From: Actinomycetes bacterium | Lineage (GTDB): Bacteria; Actinomycetota; Actinomycetes; Mycobacteriales; Mycobacteriaceae | NCBI GenBank assembly: GCA_022600695.1 | Contig: JAHZJY010000321.1 | Coordinates: 1 to 14,977 of the forward strand | Direction of reading: 5' to 3' | DNA length: 14,977 nt | Shown: piece after piece, positions 1 through 7,747 of the stretch | Numbering within the stretch: position 1 is the stretch's first letter | Layout: each line of letters begins with the position of its first letter | The notes under the pieces: model-generated | What the model was told of the DNA's origin: nothing | Database searches by the model: none | Seen by the model: the letters and a program-made list of their open reading frames with translations, nothing else | Made by a program: the position numbers and the translations under genes

Positions 1-2
1 CG

Positions 3-200
3 CCGGGGCGTGCGGCTCGTGGCGCAATGGAAAGGGCCGCCAAGTCGATCGCCTCCGCGGTCGGTGGTTCGAAAGCGGCGAAGTCGACTACGGCCGGTGC
101 CGCCGCATCCGGAGCCGATTCAACGGCCGGCAGCTCGAAGGCCGGCAGCTCGAAGGACAGCGGCTCGAAGGACAGCGGCTCGAAGGACAGTTCCGACTAG
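3..200 (+). CDS. 3' end of a gene of unknown function with a Ser/Lys/Asp repeat tail (partial)
   Basis: This frame is open from the left edge and ends at TAG 198-200, giving 65 C-terminal residues; the start lies outside the window. The visible part is low-complexity and rich in Ala, Ser, Gly and Lys. It ends in repeated S-S-K-D-S-G units and a final acidic S-S-D, so it looks like a flexible tail and not a folded domain. Third codon positions are mostly G or C, as in the neighbouring genes, which favours this frame over the Arg-rich frame next to it. A strong hairpin follows 14 bases after the stop, which supports a real gene end. I do not recognise the family, and the tail alone does not allow a functional call. 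Confidence 0.55.
   Translation, partial: PGRAARGAMERAAKSIASAVGGSKAAKSTTAGAAASGADSTAGSSKAGSSKDSGSKDSGSKDSSD
129..188 (+). repeat. Four tandem 15-bp units in the coding tail
   Basis: Four consecutive 15-base units (129-143, 144-158, 159-173, 174-188) share the core GGCTCGAAGGAC or GGCAGCTCGAAGGMC. The last two are identical. They encode five-residue steps of the type G-S-S-K-A/D. The unit is a multiple of three, so copy-number change would keep the frame. Confidence 0.8.
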
Positions 201-214
201 CCGGTAGTCGAATG

Positions 215-254
215 CATATCGTCCCCCTTCCTGATTCGGGAGGGGGACGATGTG
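215..254. terminator. Bidirectional hairpin terminator between convergent genes
   Basis: ATCGTCCCCCT (218-228) and AGGGGGACGAT (241-251) form a perfect 11-bp stem. It extends outward by three further pairs including one G-U, and inward by three pairs. It lies between the plus-strand stop at 200 and the minus-strand stop at 284, so it can serve both genes. There is no long T-run on either side, which is usual for mycobacterial intrinsic terminators. Confidence 0.75.
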
Positions 255-283
255 TTCGAGTTGCCGGTGCCAGGTGATTCCGG

Positions 284-868
284 TCAGTCCGAGCCGCGGT
301 CGGTGCGTTTGCGGCGCTTGATGCCGACGCCGCCCCACAGTGAGAACCCTTTGATTTTCACCCTCGGCGCGCCCGGGGCGCCCTCGCCCTGGGCCTCCCG
401 GTCGAAACCGCCCATGACACCGTGACCTTGGATCTCGACGTTGACCTCCGGCGGCAGCAGAATGGTCTGGCCGCCGAGAATCGAGTACGCGTGAATCTCG
501 ACATCGGCTGAGGTGAAGTCGGCATATCGCAGGTCCACCACACCTCCGCCGAAGAGTGTGAACGTCGTCATCCGGCCGGGTATGTACCAGCGTCCCGTCC
601 GCTCGAAACCGCTCATGATGGCCAGCAGCATGGTTGACGGGGCCGGCCGACTCTTGCCGCGCCGGTACTCCATGGCCTCGGGCAGATCGTCGGTGAGGCG
701 CTCGAGTTCGTCGTAGCTCTTCGCCGAGTAGGCCTTGGCCAACCGGGTCTCGTACTCATCGAGAGTCAATCGGTCATGGGAGGCGGCCTCGGAGAGCAAC
801 TGGGCGACCTGAATTCGGTCGTCGTCGGAAGCCCGCGTTCGCGCTTCGCGGGGCGTGGGATTGCTCAT
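284..868 (-). CDS. DUF1707 protein with LiaF-like C-terminal domain (Rv0966c-like)
   Basis: The 194-residue protein starts with a DUF1707 domain at about residues 10-60. It has the typical R-A-S-D-x-D-R start, then L-x-E-A-A-x-x-D-R-L-T-L-D-E-Y and a run ending in L-T-D-D-L-P. Residues 75-165 are rich in beta strands and glycine (L-F-G-G-G-V-V-D-L, S-I-L-G-G-Q-T-I-L-L-P) and resemble the LiaF-type, cell-wall-active-antibiotic-response C-terminal domain. The tail is basic (K-R-R-K-R). No signal peptide or clear membrane segment is visible. I chose the ATG at 868 over an in-frame GTG at 874 because GAGAGG is then well spaced. The gene lies 95 bases beyond echA7 on the same strand and may be read from that operon or from its own promoter. 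Its function is unknown; DUF1707 proteins are common in actinobacteria and often linked to envelope matters. Confidence 0.88.
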   Translation of the reverse strand: MSNPTPREARTRASDDDRIQVAQLLSEAASHDRLTLDEYETRLAKAYSAKSYDELERLTDDLPEAMEYRRGKSRPAPSTMLLAIMSGFERTGRWYIPGRMTTFTLFGGGVVDLRYADFTSADVEIHAYSILGGQTILLPPEVNVEIQGHGVMGGFDREAQGEGAPGAPRVKIKGFSLWGGVGIKRRKRTDRGSD

Positions 869-963
869 GGTCACCTCTCACCCTACGACCCGGAAACCGG
901 CCTGCGAAAGCACGGTCGATATCTGTCATCCAGGCGTTATCCCAGGGCCCTCGAAGTGAACCG

Positions 964-1731
964 CTAGCCGGCCCAGCGCGGCGGCCGTTTCTCCAGAAAC
1001 GCCAGCATGCCCTCGCGGGCCTCGTCGGAGACGAACAGTCGGGCCGACTCTTCGGCGAGGCGATCGGCGTCGCGGTCGAATTCGGCCAGGACCCCCGCGG
1101 TGGTCAGCGCTTTCGACGCTGTCAGCCCCTGCGGTGAGGCCTTCGCCAACTCGGCCGTGATCTCCGCGACCGCGACATTGATGTCTTCCGCGGCCGTCGT
1201 CAGCAGGCCGATATCGGCGGCCCGCCGGGCGTGGAACATCTCGCCGGTCAGGTAGTAGCGGGCGGCCGCGCGTGGGTCCAGCTTGGGCAGCAGGGTCAGC
1301 GAAATGATGGCCGGGGCCACCCCGATGCGGGCCTCGGTGAGCGCGAAGGTGCTGTCCGGACCGGCGACCGCGATATCGCAGGCGCCGACCAGACCCATAC
1401 CGCCGGCCCGCACATGACCGTTGACGGCCGCGATCACCGGTAGCGGGTGCGCCACGATCGACCGCAGCAGCGCAGCGAGTTCACGGGCGCGCCCGAGAGC
1501 GGCCTGCCGCGGATCGCCGCCGGTCGCTTCGGAGAGATCCGCGCCCGCACAGAACGTATTCCCGGTATGGCCCAGCACGACAGCGCGGGTATCGGCTTCC
1601 CCTGCTGCCCGGCGCAGACCGTCGCGCAACTGACCGACCAGCGCGGTGGACAGCGCATTGCGGTTGTGCGGTGAGTCCAGCGTCAGCCGGACCACCCGAC
1701 CATCGGATTCGTATCCGACCAGCTGTTTCAT
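964..1731 (-). CDS. echA7: Enoyl-CoA hydratase of LiuC/AtuE type (EchA7)
   Basis: The 255-residue crotonase-fold protein probably hydrates a 3-methylglutaconyl-CoA-like or isohexenylglutaconyl-CoA-like intermediate made by the carboxylase of this operon. The oxyanion-hole segments are F-C-A-G-A-D-L (residues 60-66) and A-G-G-M-G-L (109-114). The first crotonase catalytic Glu is replaced by Gly113, while the second is kept as Glu133 in L-T-E-A-R-I-G-V-A-P. This pattern, and the ending F-L-E-K-R-P-P-R-W, resemble LiuC-type methylglutaconyl-CoA hydratases as I remember them, so the substitution looks like a subfamily trait and not a defect. Its ATG overlaps the fadE12 stop by one base (TGATG), so translation is probably coupled. 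It is the last enzyme gene of the operon. The name follows synteny with Rv0971c. Confidence 0.88.
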   Translation of the reverse strand: MKQLVGYESDGRVVRLTLDSPHNRNALSTALVGQLRDGLRRAAGEADTRAVVLGHTGNTFCAGADLSEATGGDPRQAALGRARELAALLRSIVAHPLPVIAAVNGHVRAGGMGLVGACDIAVAGPDSTFALTEARIGVAPAIISLTLLPKLDPRAAARYYLTGEMFHARRAADIGLLTTAAEDINVAVAEITAELAKASPQGLTASKALTTAGVLAEFDRDADRLAEESARLFVSDEAREGMLAFLEKRPPRWAG

Positions 1732-2897
1732 CAGTACGACCTGGGCAGGCCGAGTGAGGTCTGGGCGATGAAGTTCAGCACCATCTCCCGGCTCACCGGG
1801 GCGATGCGGCCCAGCCGGGACGCGGTTAGCATGGCCGCGATGCCGTACTCCCGGGACAGGCCATTGCCGCCGTGGGACTGCACGGCCTGGTCGACCGCCC
1901 GGGCGGAGGCCTCGCCGGCGGCGTACTTGGCCATATTCGCCGCCTCGGCGGCGGCCACATCGTCGCCGGCGTCGTAGAGGGCGGCGGCCTTCTGCATCAT
2001 CAACTTGGCCAGTTCCAGTTCGATGTGATTCTGCGCCAGCGGATGGGCGAGACCTTGATGCGCGCCGATCGGCGTTTTCCAAACCTGCCGGGTCTTGACG
2101 TACCGGCAGGCCTTGTCCAGGGCCAGCCGGCCCATGCCGACCGCGCTGGCGGCGCCCATGATCCGCTCCGGGTTCAGCCCGGCGAACAACTGGGCGATCG
2201 CCGCGTCCTCGGCGCCCACCAGGGCGTCGGCCGGGAGCCGCACCTCGTCGATGAACACCTGGAACTGGCTCTCCGGCATGGTCAGCTCCATCGGGATTCC
2301 GGTGAAGGTGAAGCCCGGGGCGTCGGTGGGCACGATGAACAACGCCGGCCGCAGACTGCCGGTCCTGGTGTCCTCGGTACGGCCGACCACGAGCACCGCC
2401 TGAGCCTGGTCGACACCGGAGATCCACACCTTCTGTCCGGACAGGATCCAGTCGCTGCCGTCGCGGCGGGCGGTGGTGGTGATGCGGTGCGAGTTCGACC
2501 CCGCGTCCGGTTCGGTGATGGCGAACGCCATGGTGATCGAACCGTCGGCGATACCGGGAACCCAGCGCGCGCGCTGCTCGTCGGTGCCGTACTTGGCGAT
2601 GATGGTGCCGTTGATCGCCGGCGAGACCACCATCATCAGCAGCGGGCAGCCGCCGGCCGAGAGTTCCTCCATCACCAGCGCCAACTCGTACAGTCCGGCG
2701 CCGCCGCCGCCGTACTCCTCCGGCAGGTTCACGCCGATGAAGCCGAGTTGGCCGGCCTCGGACCACAGTTCGTCGGTGTTCCCGCCGGAGCGGGCCTTCC
2801 CGAGGTAGTACTCGGAGCCATAGTTGGCCGCCAGTGCGGCGACGGATTTTCGCAGCGCCTGCCGTTCCGGGCTCTCGACGAAGCTGGTGTCGGTCAT
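1731..2897 (-). CDS. fadE12: Acyl-CoA dehydrogenase (FadE12)
   Basis: The 388-residue FAD-dependent acyl-CoA dehydrogenase would make an alpha-beta double bond in an acyl-CoA in the cytoplasm. The N-terminal helical part has L-P-E-E-Y-G-G-G-G-A-G. The FAD/substrate strand region has A-F-A-I-T-E-P-D-A-G-S-N-S and V-W-I-S-G. The C-terminal helices contain Q-S-H-G-G-N-G-L-S-R-E-Y, where Glu350 matches the usual catalytic Glu (E376 of MCAD). After it the family signature is altered: the usual R-D-x-R is T-A-S-R, and the usual E-G-T-x-E-I is A-P-V-S-R-E-M. A GGAGGGA ribosome site lies 6 bases before the ATG. It is 27 bases after accA2 and overlaps echA7 by one base. By context it may act on the branched acyl-CoA upstream of, or after, the carboxylase. 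The name follows Rv0972c. Confidence 0.9.
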   Translation of the reverse strand: MTDTSFVESPERQALRKSVAALAANYGSEYYLGKARSGGNTDELWSEAGQLGFIGVNLPEEYGGGGAGLYELALVMEELSAGGCPLLMMVVSPAINGTIIAKYGTDEQRARWVPGIADGSITMAFAITEPDAGSNSHRITTTARRDGSDWILSGQKVWISGVDQAQAVLVVGRTEDTRTGSLRPALFIVPTDAPGFTFTGIPMELTMPESQFQVFIDEVRLPADALVGAEDAAIAQLFAGLNPERIMGAASAVGMGRLALDKACRYVKTRQVWKTPIGAHQGLAHPLAQNHIELELAKLMMQKAAALYDAGDDVAAAEAANMAKYAAGEASARAVDQAVQSHGGNGLSREYGIAAMLTASRLGRIAPVSREMVLNFIAQTSLGLPRSY

Positions 2898-2924
2898 GGT
2901 GTTCCCTCCGGGGTGTTCGTCGGT

Positions 2925-4907
2925 CTACCGGGCGTCAGCCCGGGCTTCGACCCGGGCCAGGACAGCACCCACATCGACCTGCTGGCCGACGGTGACATCG
3001 AGTTGGCTGAGTACCCCGGCGACCGGTGCTTCGATGGTGTGCTCCATCTTCATCGCCTCCAGCCACACCAGCGGCTGCCCGGCGGTGACGGTATCGCCCA
3101 GGTCGGCCCCCAGCCGGATCACCGATCCGGGCATCGGCGCCAACAGCGAGCCCTCCTCGACGACCGAGTCAGGGTCGGCGAAACGGGGCACTGCGAGCAG
3201 AGCGACCGTGCCGGAGGGGGCGTCGACGTAGACCTGGTCACCGCAGCGATACACGGCGAATGCGCTGGCCACAGCGGTTTCACCCACCTGTGAGGCCAGC
3301 ACGACCTCGTCGGGTCCGGCCGATATCAGGCTGACGCCGACGTCATCGGGAAGGATCAGCCCGGTCCGGGTGAATCGGTACCGCACCCGGTGCTCGGTGT
3401 CGTCGCCGTCGACGAACGTCTTGTGCTGATCGCCGGAGACGACGTTACGCCAGCCGCTGGGGACACCGCGCATGACGACTGCGGCCGCCCGGTTTCCGGC
3501 GGCGTCGGACAGTGCGGCGGCGATCGCGCAGAGCCGTACCTCGTGCTCCGTCGCCAAGGGGACGGCCAGTTCACCGAGACCGTGGGTGTCGAAGAACGCG
3601 GTGTCGGTGGCGCCGGCCAGGAACGCGGGGTGGCGCAGCACGTTGACCAGCAGATCGCGGTTGGTGCGGGGGCCGTGCAGCAGGGTGCGGGTCAGCGCAT
3701 CGGCGAGCACCTGCGCTGCCCGGTCCCGGGTCGGCGCGTAGGAGATCACCTTGGCCAGCATCGGATCGTAGTGGATCGGGACCACCGAGCCGCCGACGAC
3801 ACCGGAATCCAGCCGGATGCCGGTTGTCGTCAGTAGGCCGAATTGCGTTGTCGCACCGGGCACCTCGAAGTGGTGGATCGGTCCGGCCTGGGGCTGCCAG
3901 CCGCGCGCCGGATCCTCGGCGTAGAGCCTGGCCTCGATGGAGTGACCCGTCGTGGGGGGCGGCTCGGCCGGCAGCGGTTCGCCGTCGGCCACCATCAACT
4001 GCAGCTCCACCAGGTCAGTTCCGGTGGTGAGTTCGGTGACCGGGTGTTCCACCTGAAGGCGGGTGTTCATCTCCAGGAAGAAGAACTCACCGGCCGCGCC
4101 CGCTGAGGGGTCCGCCAGGAACTCCACGGTGCCGGCGCCCGTGTATCCGATGGCGGTCGCAGCCAGTCTGGCAGCCTCGAAGAGTCGCTCCCTCATGGCC
4201 GGAATCCGTTGTACCAGCGGCGAGGGCGCTTCCTCGATGATCTTCTGGTGGCGGCGCTGGATCGAGCACTCCCGTTCGCCGAGCGCCCATACCGTGCCGT
4301 TCCGGTCAGCCATGATCTGGACCTCGATATGACGGCCGCCCGGTAGGTAGCGCTCACAGAACACCGTCGGGTCGCCGAAGGCGGAGTGCGCCTCCCGCCG
4401 TGCGGCGCGCACCTGCTCAGTGAGGTGGTCCAGCGAATCCACCACCCGCATCCCGCGTCCGCCGCCACCTGCCGATGCCTTGACCAGTACCGGTAACTGC
4501 TCCGCGGTCACGGTGTCGGGGTCCAGTTCGGGGAGGACCGGCACGCCGGCGTCCGCCATCATCTGCTTGGCCGCGATCTTGGAACCCATTGATTCGACAG
4601 CTGCCGGCGGTGGGCCGATCCATGTCAGGCCGGCGTCGGTCACGGCACGGGCGAAACCGGCATTCTCCGAGAGGAATCCGTAACCGGGATGAACTGCATC
4701 CGCGCCGGAGGCCCGGGCGGCATCGAGGAGTTCCCCGGCGTCGAGATAGCTGTCGATACGTACTCGGGCGTCTGCCTCGGTGGCGTGCACCGACCCGGCA
4801 TCCGGATCGGTATGGACGGCGACGGTGCCGATGCCCAGGCGTCGGCAGGTGGCGAATACCCGGCGGGCGATCTCGCCCCGGTTGGCGACCATGACTCTGG
4901 TGATCAT
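2925..4907 (-). CDS. accA2: Acyl-CoA carboxylase alpha subunit, biotin carboxylase plus biotin carrier (AccA2)
   Basis: This 660-residue protein carboxylates its own biotin with ATP and bicarbonate and passes the carboxyl group to the AccD2 beta subunit. In order it has the biotin carboxylase N-terminal domain (M-V-A-N-R-G-E-I-A-R-R at 6-16), the ATP-grasp Gly-rich loop G-G-G-G-R-G-M (147-153), C-S-I-Q-R-R-H-Q-K (214-222), the catalytic E-M-N-T-R-L-Q-V-E-H (279-288), and a linker domain. A C-terminal biotinyl domain carries A-M-K-M with the biotin Lys at 620. The length matches MCC/GCC alpha subunits. The ATG at 4907 begins the conserved start; the frame is open further upstream, over the end of accD2, but nothing there matches the family. 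GGAAAG lies 8 bases before it. The gene is 22 bases after accD2. The name follows Rv0973c. Confidence 0.93.
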   Translation of the reverse strand: MITRVMVANRGEIARRVFATCRRLGIGTVAVHTDPDAGSVHATEADARVRIDSYLDAGELLDAARASGADAVHPGYGFLSENAGFARAVTDAGLTWIGPPPAAVESMGSKIAAKQMMADAGVPVLPELDPDTVTAEQLPVLVKASAGGGGRGMRVVDSLDHLTEQVRAARREAHSAFGDPTVFCERYLPGGRHIEVQIMADRNGTVWALGERECSIQRRHQKIIEEAPSPLVQRIPAMRERLFEAARLAATAIGYTGAGTVEFLADPSAGAAGEFFFLEMNTRLQVEHPVTELTTGTDLVELQLMVADGEPLPAEPPPTTGHSIEARLYAEDPARGWQPQAGPIHHFEVPGATTQFGLLTTTGIRLDSGVVGGSVVPIHYDPMLAKVISYAPTRDRAAQVLADALTRTLLHGPRTNRDLLVNVLRHPAFLAGATDTAFFDTHGLGELAVPLATEHEVRLCAIAAALSDAAGNRAAAVVMRGVPSGWRNVVSGDQHKTFVDGDDTEHRVRYRFTRTGLILPDDVGVSLISAGPDEVVLASQVGETAVASAFAVYRCGDQVYVDAPSGTVALLAVPRFADPDSVVEEGSLLAPMPGSVIRLGADLGDTVTAGQPLVWLEAMKMEHTIEAPVAGVLSQLDVTVGQQVDVGAVLARVEARADAR

Positions 4908-4929
4908 GCGTTGTACTTTCCGCTCATCG

Positions 4930-6525
4930 TCACATCCGGAAGACGCCGAACTTCGACGTCCCCTCGATCGGGCCGTTGGCGATGGCGGACAGGCATATTC
5001 CCAACACCGTCCGGGTATCACGCGGGTCGATCACCCCGTCGTCGTAGAGCCGCCCGGACAGGAACATCGGCAGTGATTCAGCCTCGATCTGGGTCTCCAC
5101 CGCGGCCCGCAGAGCCGCGTCGGCCTGCTCGTCGACCTCCTTGCCGCGTGCCTCCGTCGCGGCTCTGTTGACGATGGAGAGCACCCCGGCCAGCTGGGCC
5201 CCGCCCATGACCGCGGATTTGGCGCTCGGCCATGCGAACAGGAACCGGGGGTCATAGGCGCGGCCGCACATCCCGTAATGTCCGGCGCCGTAGGAGGAGC
5301 CGATCAGCAACGAGATATGCGGCACCGCGGAGTTGGATACCGCGTTGATCATCATCGCGCCGTGTTTGATCATCCCGGCTTCCTCGTAGCTCTTGCCCAC
5401 CATGTAGCCGGTGGTGTTGTGCAGGAACAACAGCGGGGTGTTGGACTGATTGGCCAGTTGGATGAACTGGGTGGCCTTCTGTGACTCTTCGGAGAACAGC
5501 ACCCCGCGGGCGTTGGCGAGGATGCCGATCGGGTATCCGTGGACGCCGGCCCAGCCGGTGACCAGCGATGTGCCGTAGAGCGGTTTGAACTCATCGAAGT
5601 CGGAACCGTCCGCGACCCTGGCGATCACCTCCCGGGGGTCGAACGGGATCCGCAGATCGGCGGGGACGACGCCGAGCAACTCGCCCGGGTCCGCGTGGGG
5701 TTCGGTGAAGGCCCGCGGTGCCGGCCCGTGCTTGACCCAGTTCAGCCTCGCGACGATGCGCCGGCCGATCCGCAGCGCGTCGAGTTCGTCGACGGCGAAA
5801 TAGTCGGCCAGGCCGGATGTGCGGGCGTGCATCTCGGCCCCGCCGAGGGATTCGTCGTCGGACTCTTCGCCGGTGGCCATCTTCACCAGGGGCGGTCCGG
5901 CGAGGAACACTTTGGAGCGTTCCTTGATCATCACCACGTAGTCCGACAGGCCCGGTACGTAGGCACCGCCCGCGGTGGAGTTGCCGAACACCAGCGCGAT
6001 GGTCGGGATTCCGGCGGCCGAGAGTCGGGTGAGATCCCGGAACATCCGCCCGCCCGGGATGAAGATCTCCTTCTGGGTGGGCAGATCGGCGCCGCCGGAC
6101 TCCACCAGGGAGATCATCGGTAGCCGGTTCTCGAGGGCGATCTGGTTAGCCCGCAGGACTTTCTTCAGTGTCCACGGATTGGAGGTCCCGCCCTTGACGG
6201 TCGGGTCGTGGGCGACCAGCATGCACTCCACTCCCTCGACCACCCCGATACCTGTGACCAGGCTGGCGCCCACCAGGAAGTCGGTCCCGTAAGCGGCGAG
6301 TGGACACAGTTCCAGGAACGGCGAGTCCGGGTCGATCAGCAACTCGATGCGCTCGCGCGGAGTCATCTTGCCCCGCCCATGATGGCGTTCAACGTATTTG
6401 GGCCCGCCGCCGGCGAGGGCCGTTGCCAGTGCGGCATCCAGTTCGACCAGTTTGGCGGTCATCGCCGCGGCCGCCTCGGCATATCCGGGGGAGGCCGGGT
6501 CGAGCGTGCTGCGCAGCGCCGTCAT
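4930..6525 (-). CDS. accD2: Acyl-CoA carboxylase beta subunit, MCC/GCC type (AccD2)
   Basis: The 531-residue carboxyltransferase moves the carboxyl group from biotin on AccA2 to the gamma position of a branched enoyl-CoA. It has both crotonase-like halves. The N half carries V-E-S-G-G-A-D-L-P (141-149) and S-T-A-G-G-A-Y-V-P (183-191), whose Gly pairs form an oxyanion hole, then F-L-A-G-P-P-L-V-K. The C half carries N-T-T-G-Y-M-V-G and G-S-S-Y-G-A-G-H-Y-G-M-C-G-R-A-Y. These match methylcrotonyl-CoA and geranyl-CoA carboxylase beta subunits much better than propionyl-CoA ones. By eye, Phe162 aligns with a Phe of MCC beta near the acyl pocket, which could favour a short substrate. The start at 6525 gives the family-typical opening (T-L-D-P-x-S-P), although no strong ribosome site is visible. 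It is 31 bases after fadE13. The name follows Rv0974c. Confidence 0.92.
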   Translation of the reverse strand: MTALRSTLDPASPGYAEAAAAMTAKLVELDAALATALAGGGPKYVERHHGRGKMTPRERIELLIDPDSPFLELCPLAAYGTDFLVGASLVTGIGVVEGVECMLVAHDPTVKGGTSNPWTLKKVLRANQIALENRLPMISLVESGGADLPTQKEIFIPGGRMFRDLTRLSAAGIPTIALVFGNSTAGGAYVPGLSDYVVMIKERSKVFLAGPPLVKMATGEESDDESLGGAEMHARTSGLADYFAVDELDALRIGRRIVARLNWVKHGPAPRAFTEPHADPGELLGVVPADLRIPFDPREVIARVADGSDFDEFKPLYGTSLVTGWAGVHGYPIGILANARGVLFSEESQKATQFIQLANQSNTPLLFLHNTTGYMVGKSYEEAGMIKHGAMMINAVSNSAVPHISLLIGSSYGAGHYGMCGRAYDPRFLFAWPSAKSAVMGGAQLAGVLSIVNRAATEARGKEVDEQADAALRAAVETQIEAESLPMFLSGRLYDDGVIDPRDTRTVLGICLSAIANGPIEGTSKFGVFRM

Positions 6526-6556
6526 ACGCGACCCGATGGGCTTCCGGCGGCCGCCG

Positions 6557-7747
6557 TCACGGCCGATACCCCAGCGTCTTGGCGGCCAGGGCGGTCATGA
6601 TCTCGGTGGTGCCGCCGCCGATCCCGAGAATGCGCATATCCCGGTACTGGCGCTCGATCTCGGATTCGGCCATGTAGCCCATTCCGCCGAAGAGTTGCAC
6701 GGCCTGGTTGGCCACCCATTCGCCGGCCTCCACGGCGGTGTTCTTGGCGAAGCAGACAGCGGTGATCAGATCGGTATCGCCGGCATCTGATGTCGCCGAC
6801 CCGGCGGCTCCGGCCAGTTGTCGCTCCACCACATTTCGCGAGTACACCCGTGCGACGTCGATACGCCGGGCCATCTCAGCGAGGGTGTTCTGCACGCTCT
6901 GCCGGGCGATCAACGCCTTGCCGAACGTTTCGCGGTCCCGGCACCACGCGACGGTGATATCCAGGCATCGCTGTGCGCTCGAGTAGGCCTGTACCGCGAG
7001 GCCGATACGTTCGGCCACGAATGCCTGAGCGATCTGCAGGAAGCCGGTGTTCTCGGCGCCGATGAGATTCCGTGCGGGCACTCGGGCGTCGGTGAAGGAC
7101 AGTTCGGCGGTGTCGGAGGATCGCCAGCCCATCTTGGCCAGCTTGCGGCTGATCTCGAAACCCGGTGTGCCCTTCTCGATGACCAGCATCGAGATGCCGG
7201 CCGCCCCGGGGCCGCCGGTGCGAACCGCGGCCACCACGTAGTCCCCGCGCACCGCCGAGGTGATGTAAGTCTTGGAGCCGTTGACGATGAAGTGGTCGCC
7301 CTCCGGGCCGGAACAGCGAACGGCGGTGGTGCGCAGGTGTGCGACGTCGGATCCGCCTCCGGGCTCGGTGATCGCCAGCGACCCGATCAACTCCCCGGCC
7401 AGGGTGGGCTTGACGAACGCCTCGATGAGCCGGTCATCGCCGGAGGCGATCATGTGCGGTACCGCGATGCCGACGGTGAACAGCGAGGCGAATACCCCGC
7501 CGGGGGTGCCGGCCTCATGTAGTTCCTCGCAGATGACCGCCACATCCGCCGCATCGCCGCCCTCGCCGCCGACCCGCTCGTCGAATCCAACGCCGAGTAG
7601 CCCGGCGGCGGCGGTGCGCCTGCTCAGGTCGCGGGGCAGCTCCCCGGCCTGCTCCCACTCGTCGATATGCGGCAGGATCTCCCGCTCGGCGAAGGTGCGG
7701 ACCGATTTTCGTAGCTGGTCGCGCTCGGGTGTGGTCCAGATGCTCAC
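6557..7747 (-). CDS. fadE13: Acyl-CoA dehydrogenase (FadE13)
   Basis: The 396-residue FAD-dependent acyl-CoA dehydrogenase has all the usual marks. These are A-I-T-E-P-G-G-G-S-D in the FAD-binding strand region, S-K-T-Y-I-T-S, R-D-R-E-T-F-G-K, Q-L-F-G-G-M-G-Y-M-A-E with catalytic Glu361, Y-R-D-M-R-I and G-G-G-T-T-E-I. It resembles citronellyl-CoA (AtuD) and isovaleryl-type dehydrogenases in general form; the substrate cannot be read from the sequence. The frame stays open far upstream through the AtuA-like gene, but the family start fits GTG at 7747. There GTGA overlaps the AtuA-like stop by four bases, and GAGGAG sits 8 bases ahead. This implies translational coupling as the second gene of the operon. 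The name follows Rv0975c. Confidence 0.92.
   Translation of the reverse strand: MSIWTTPERDQLRKSVRTFAEREILPHIDEWEQAGELPRDLSRRTAAAGLLGVGFDERVGGEGGDAADVAVICEELHEAGTPGGVFASLFTVGIAVPHMIASGDDRLIEAFVKPTLAGELIGSLAITEPGGGSDVAHLRTTAVRCSGPEGDHFIVNGSKTYITSAVRGDYVVAAVRTGGPGAAGISMLVIEKGTPGFEISRKLAKMGWRSSDTAELSFTDARVPARNLIGAENTGFLQIAQAFVAERIGLAVQAYSSAQRCLDITVAWCRDRETFGKALIARQSVQNTLAEMARRIDVARVYSRNVVERQLAGAAGSATSDAGDTDLITAVCFAKNTAVEAGEWVANQAVQLFGGMGYMAESEIERQYRDMRILGIGGGTTEIMTALAAKTLGYRP

Noticed and set aside
10..207. Arg-rich 65-codon frame at the left edge
   Set aside because: It is a frame-shifted reading of the Ser/Lys tail; the frame ending at 200 has better codon use and is followed by a terminator.
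964..2766. 600-codon minus-strand frame that includes echA7
   Set aside because: Only the part from 1731 down matches a crotonase; the upstream part is an Arg-rich shadow of fadE12.
1872..3293. 473-codon plus-strand open frame across fadE12 and the end of accA2
   Set aside because: It lies opposite two clear enzyme genes, is rich in Gly/Asp/His/Arg, has no recognisable domain and runs across a gene junction; it is a high-GC shadow.
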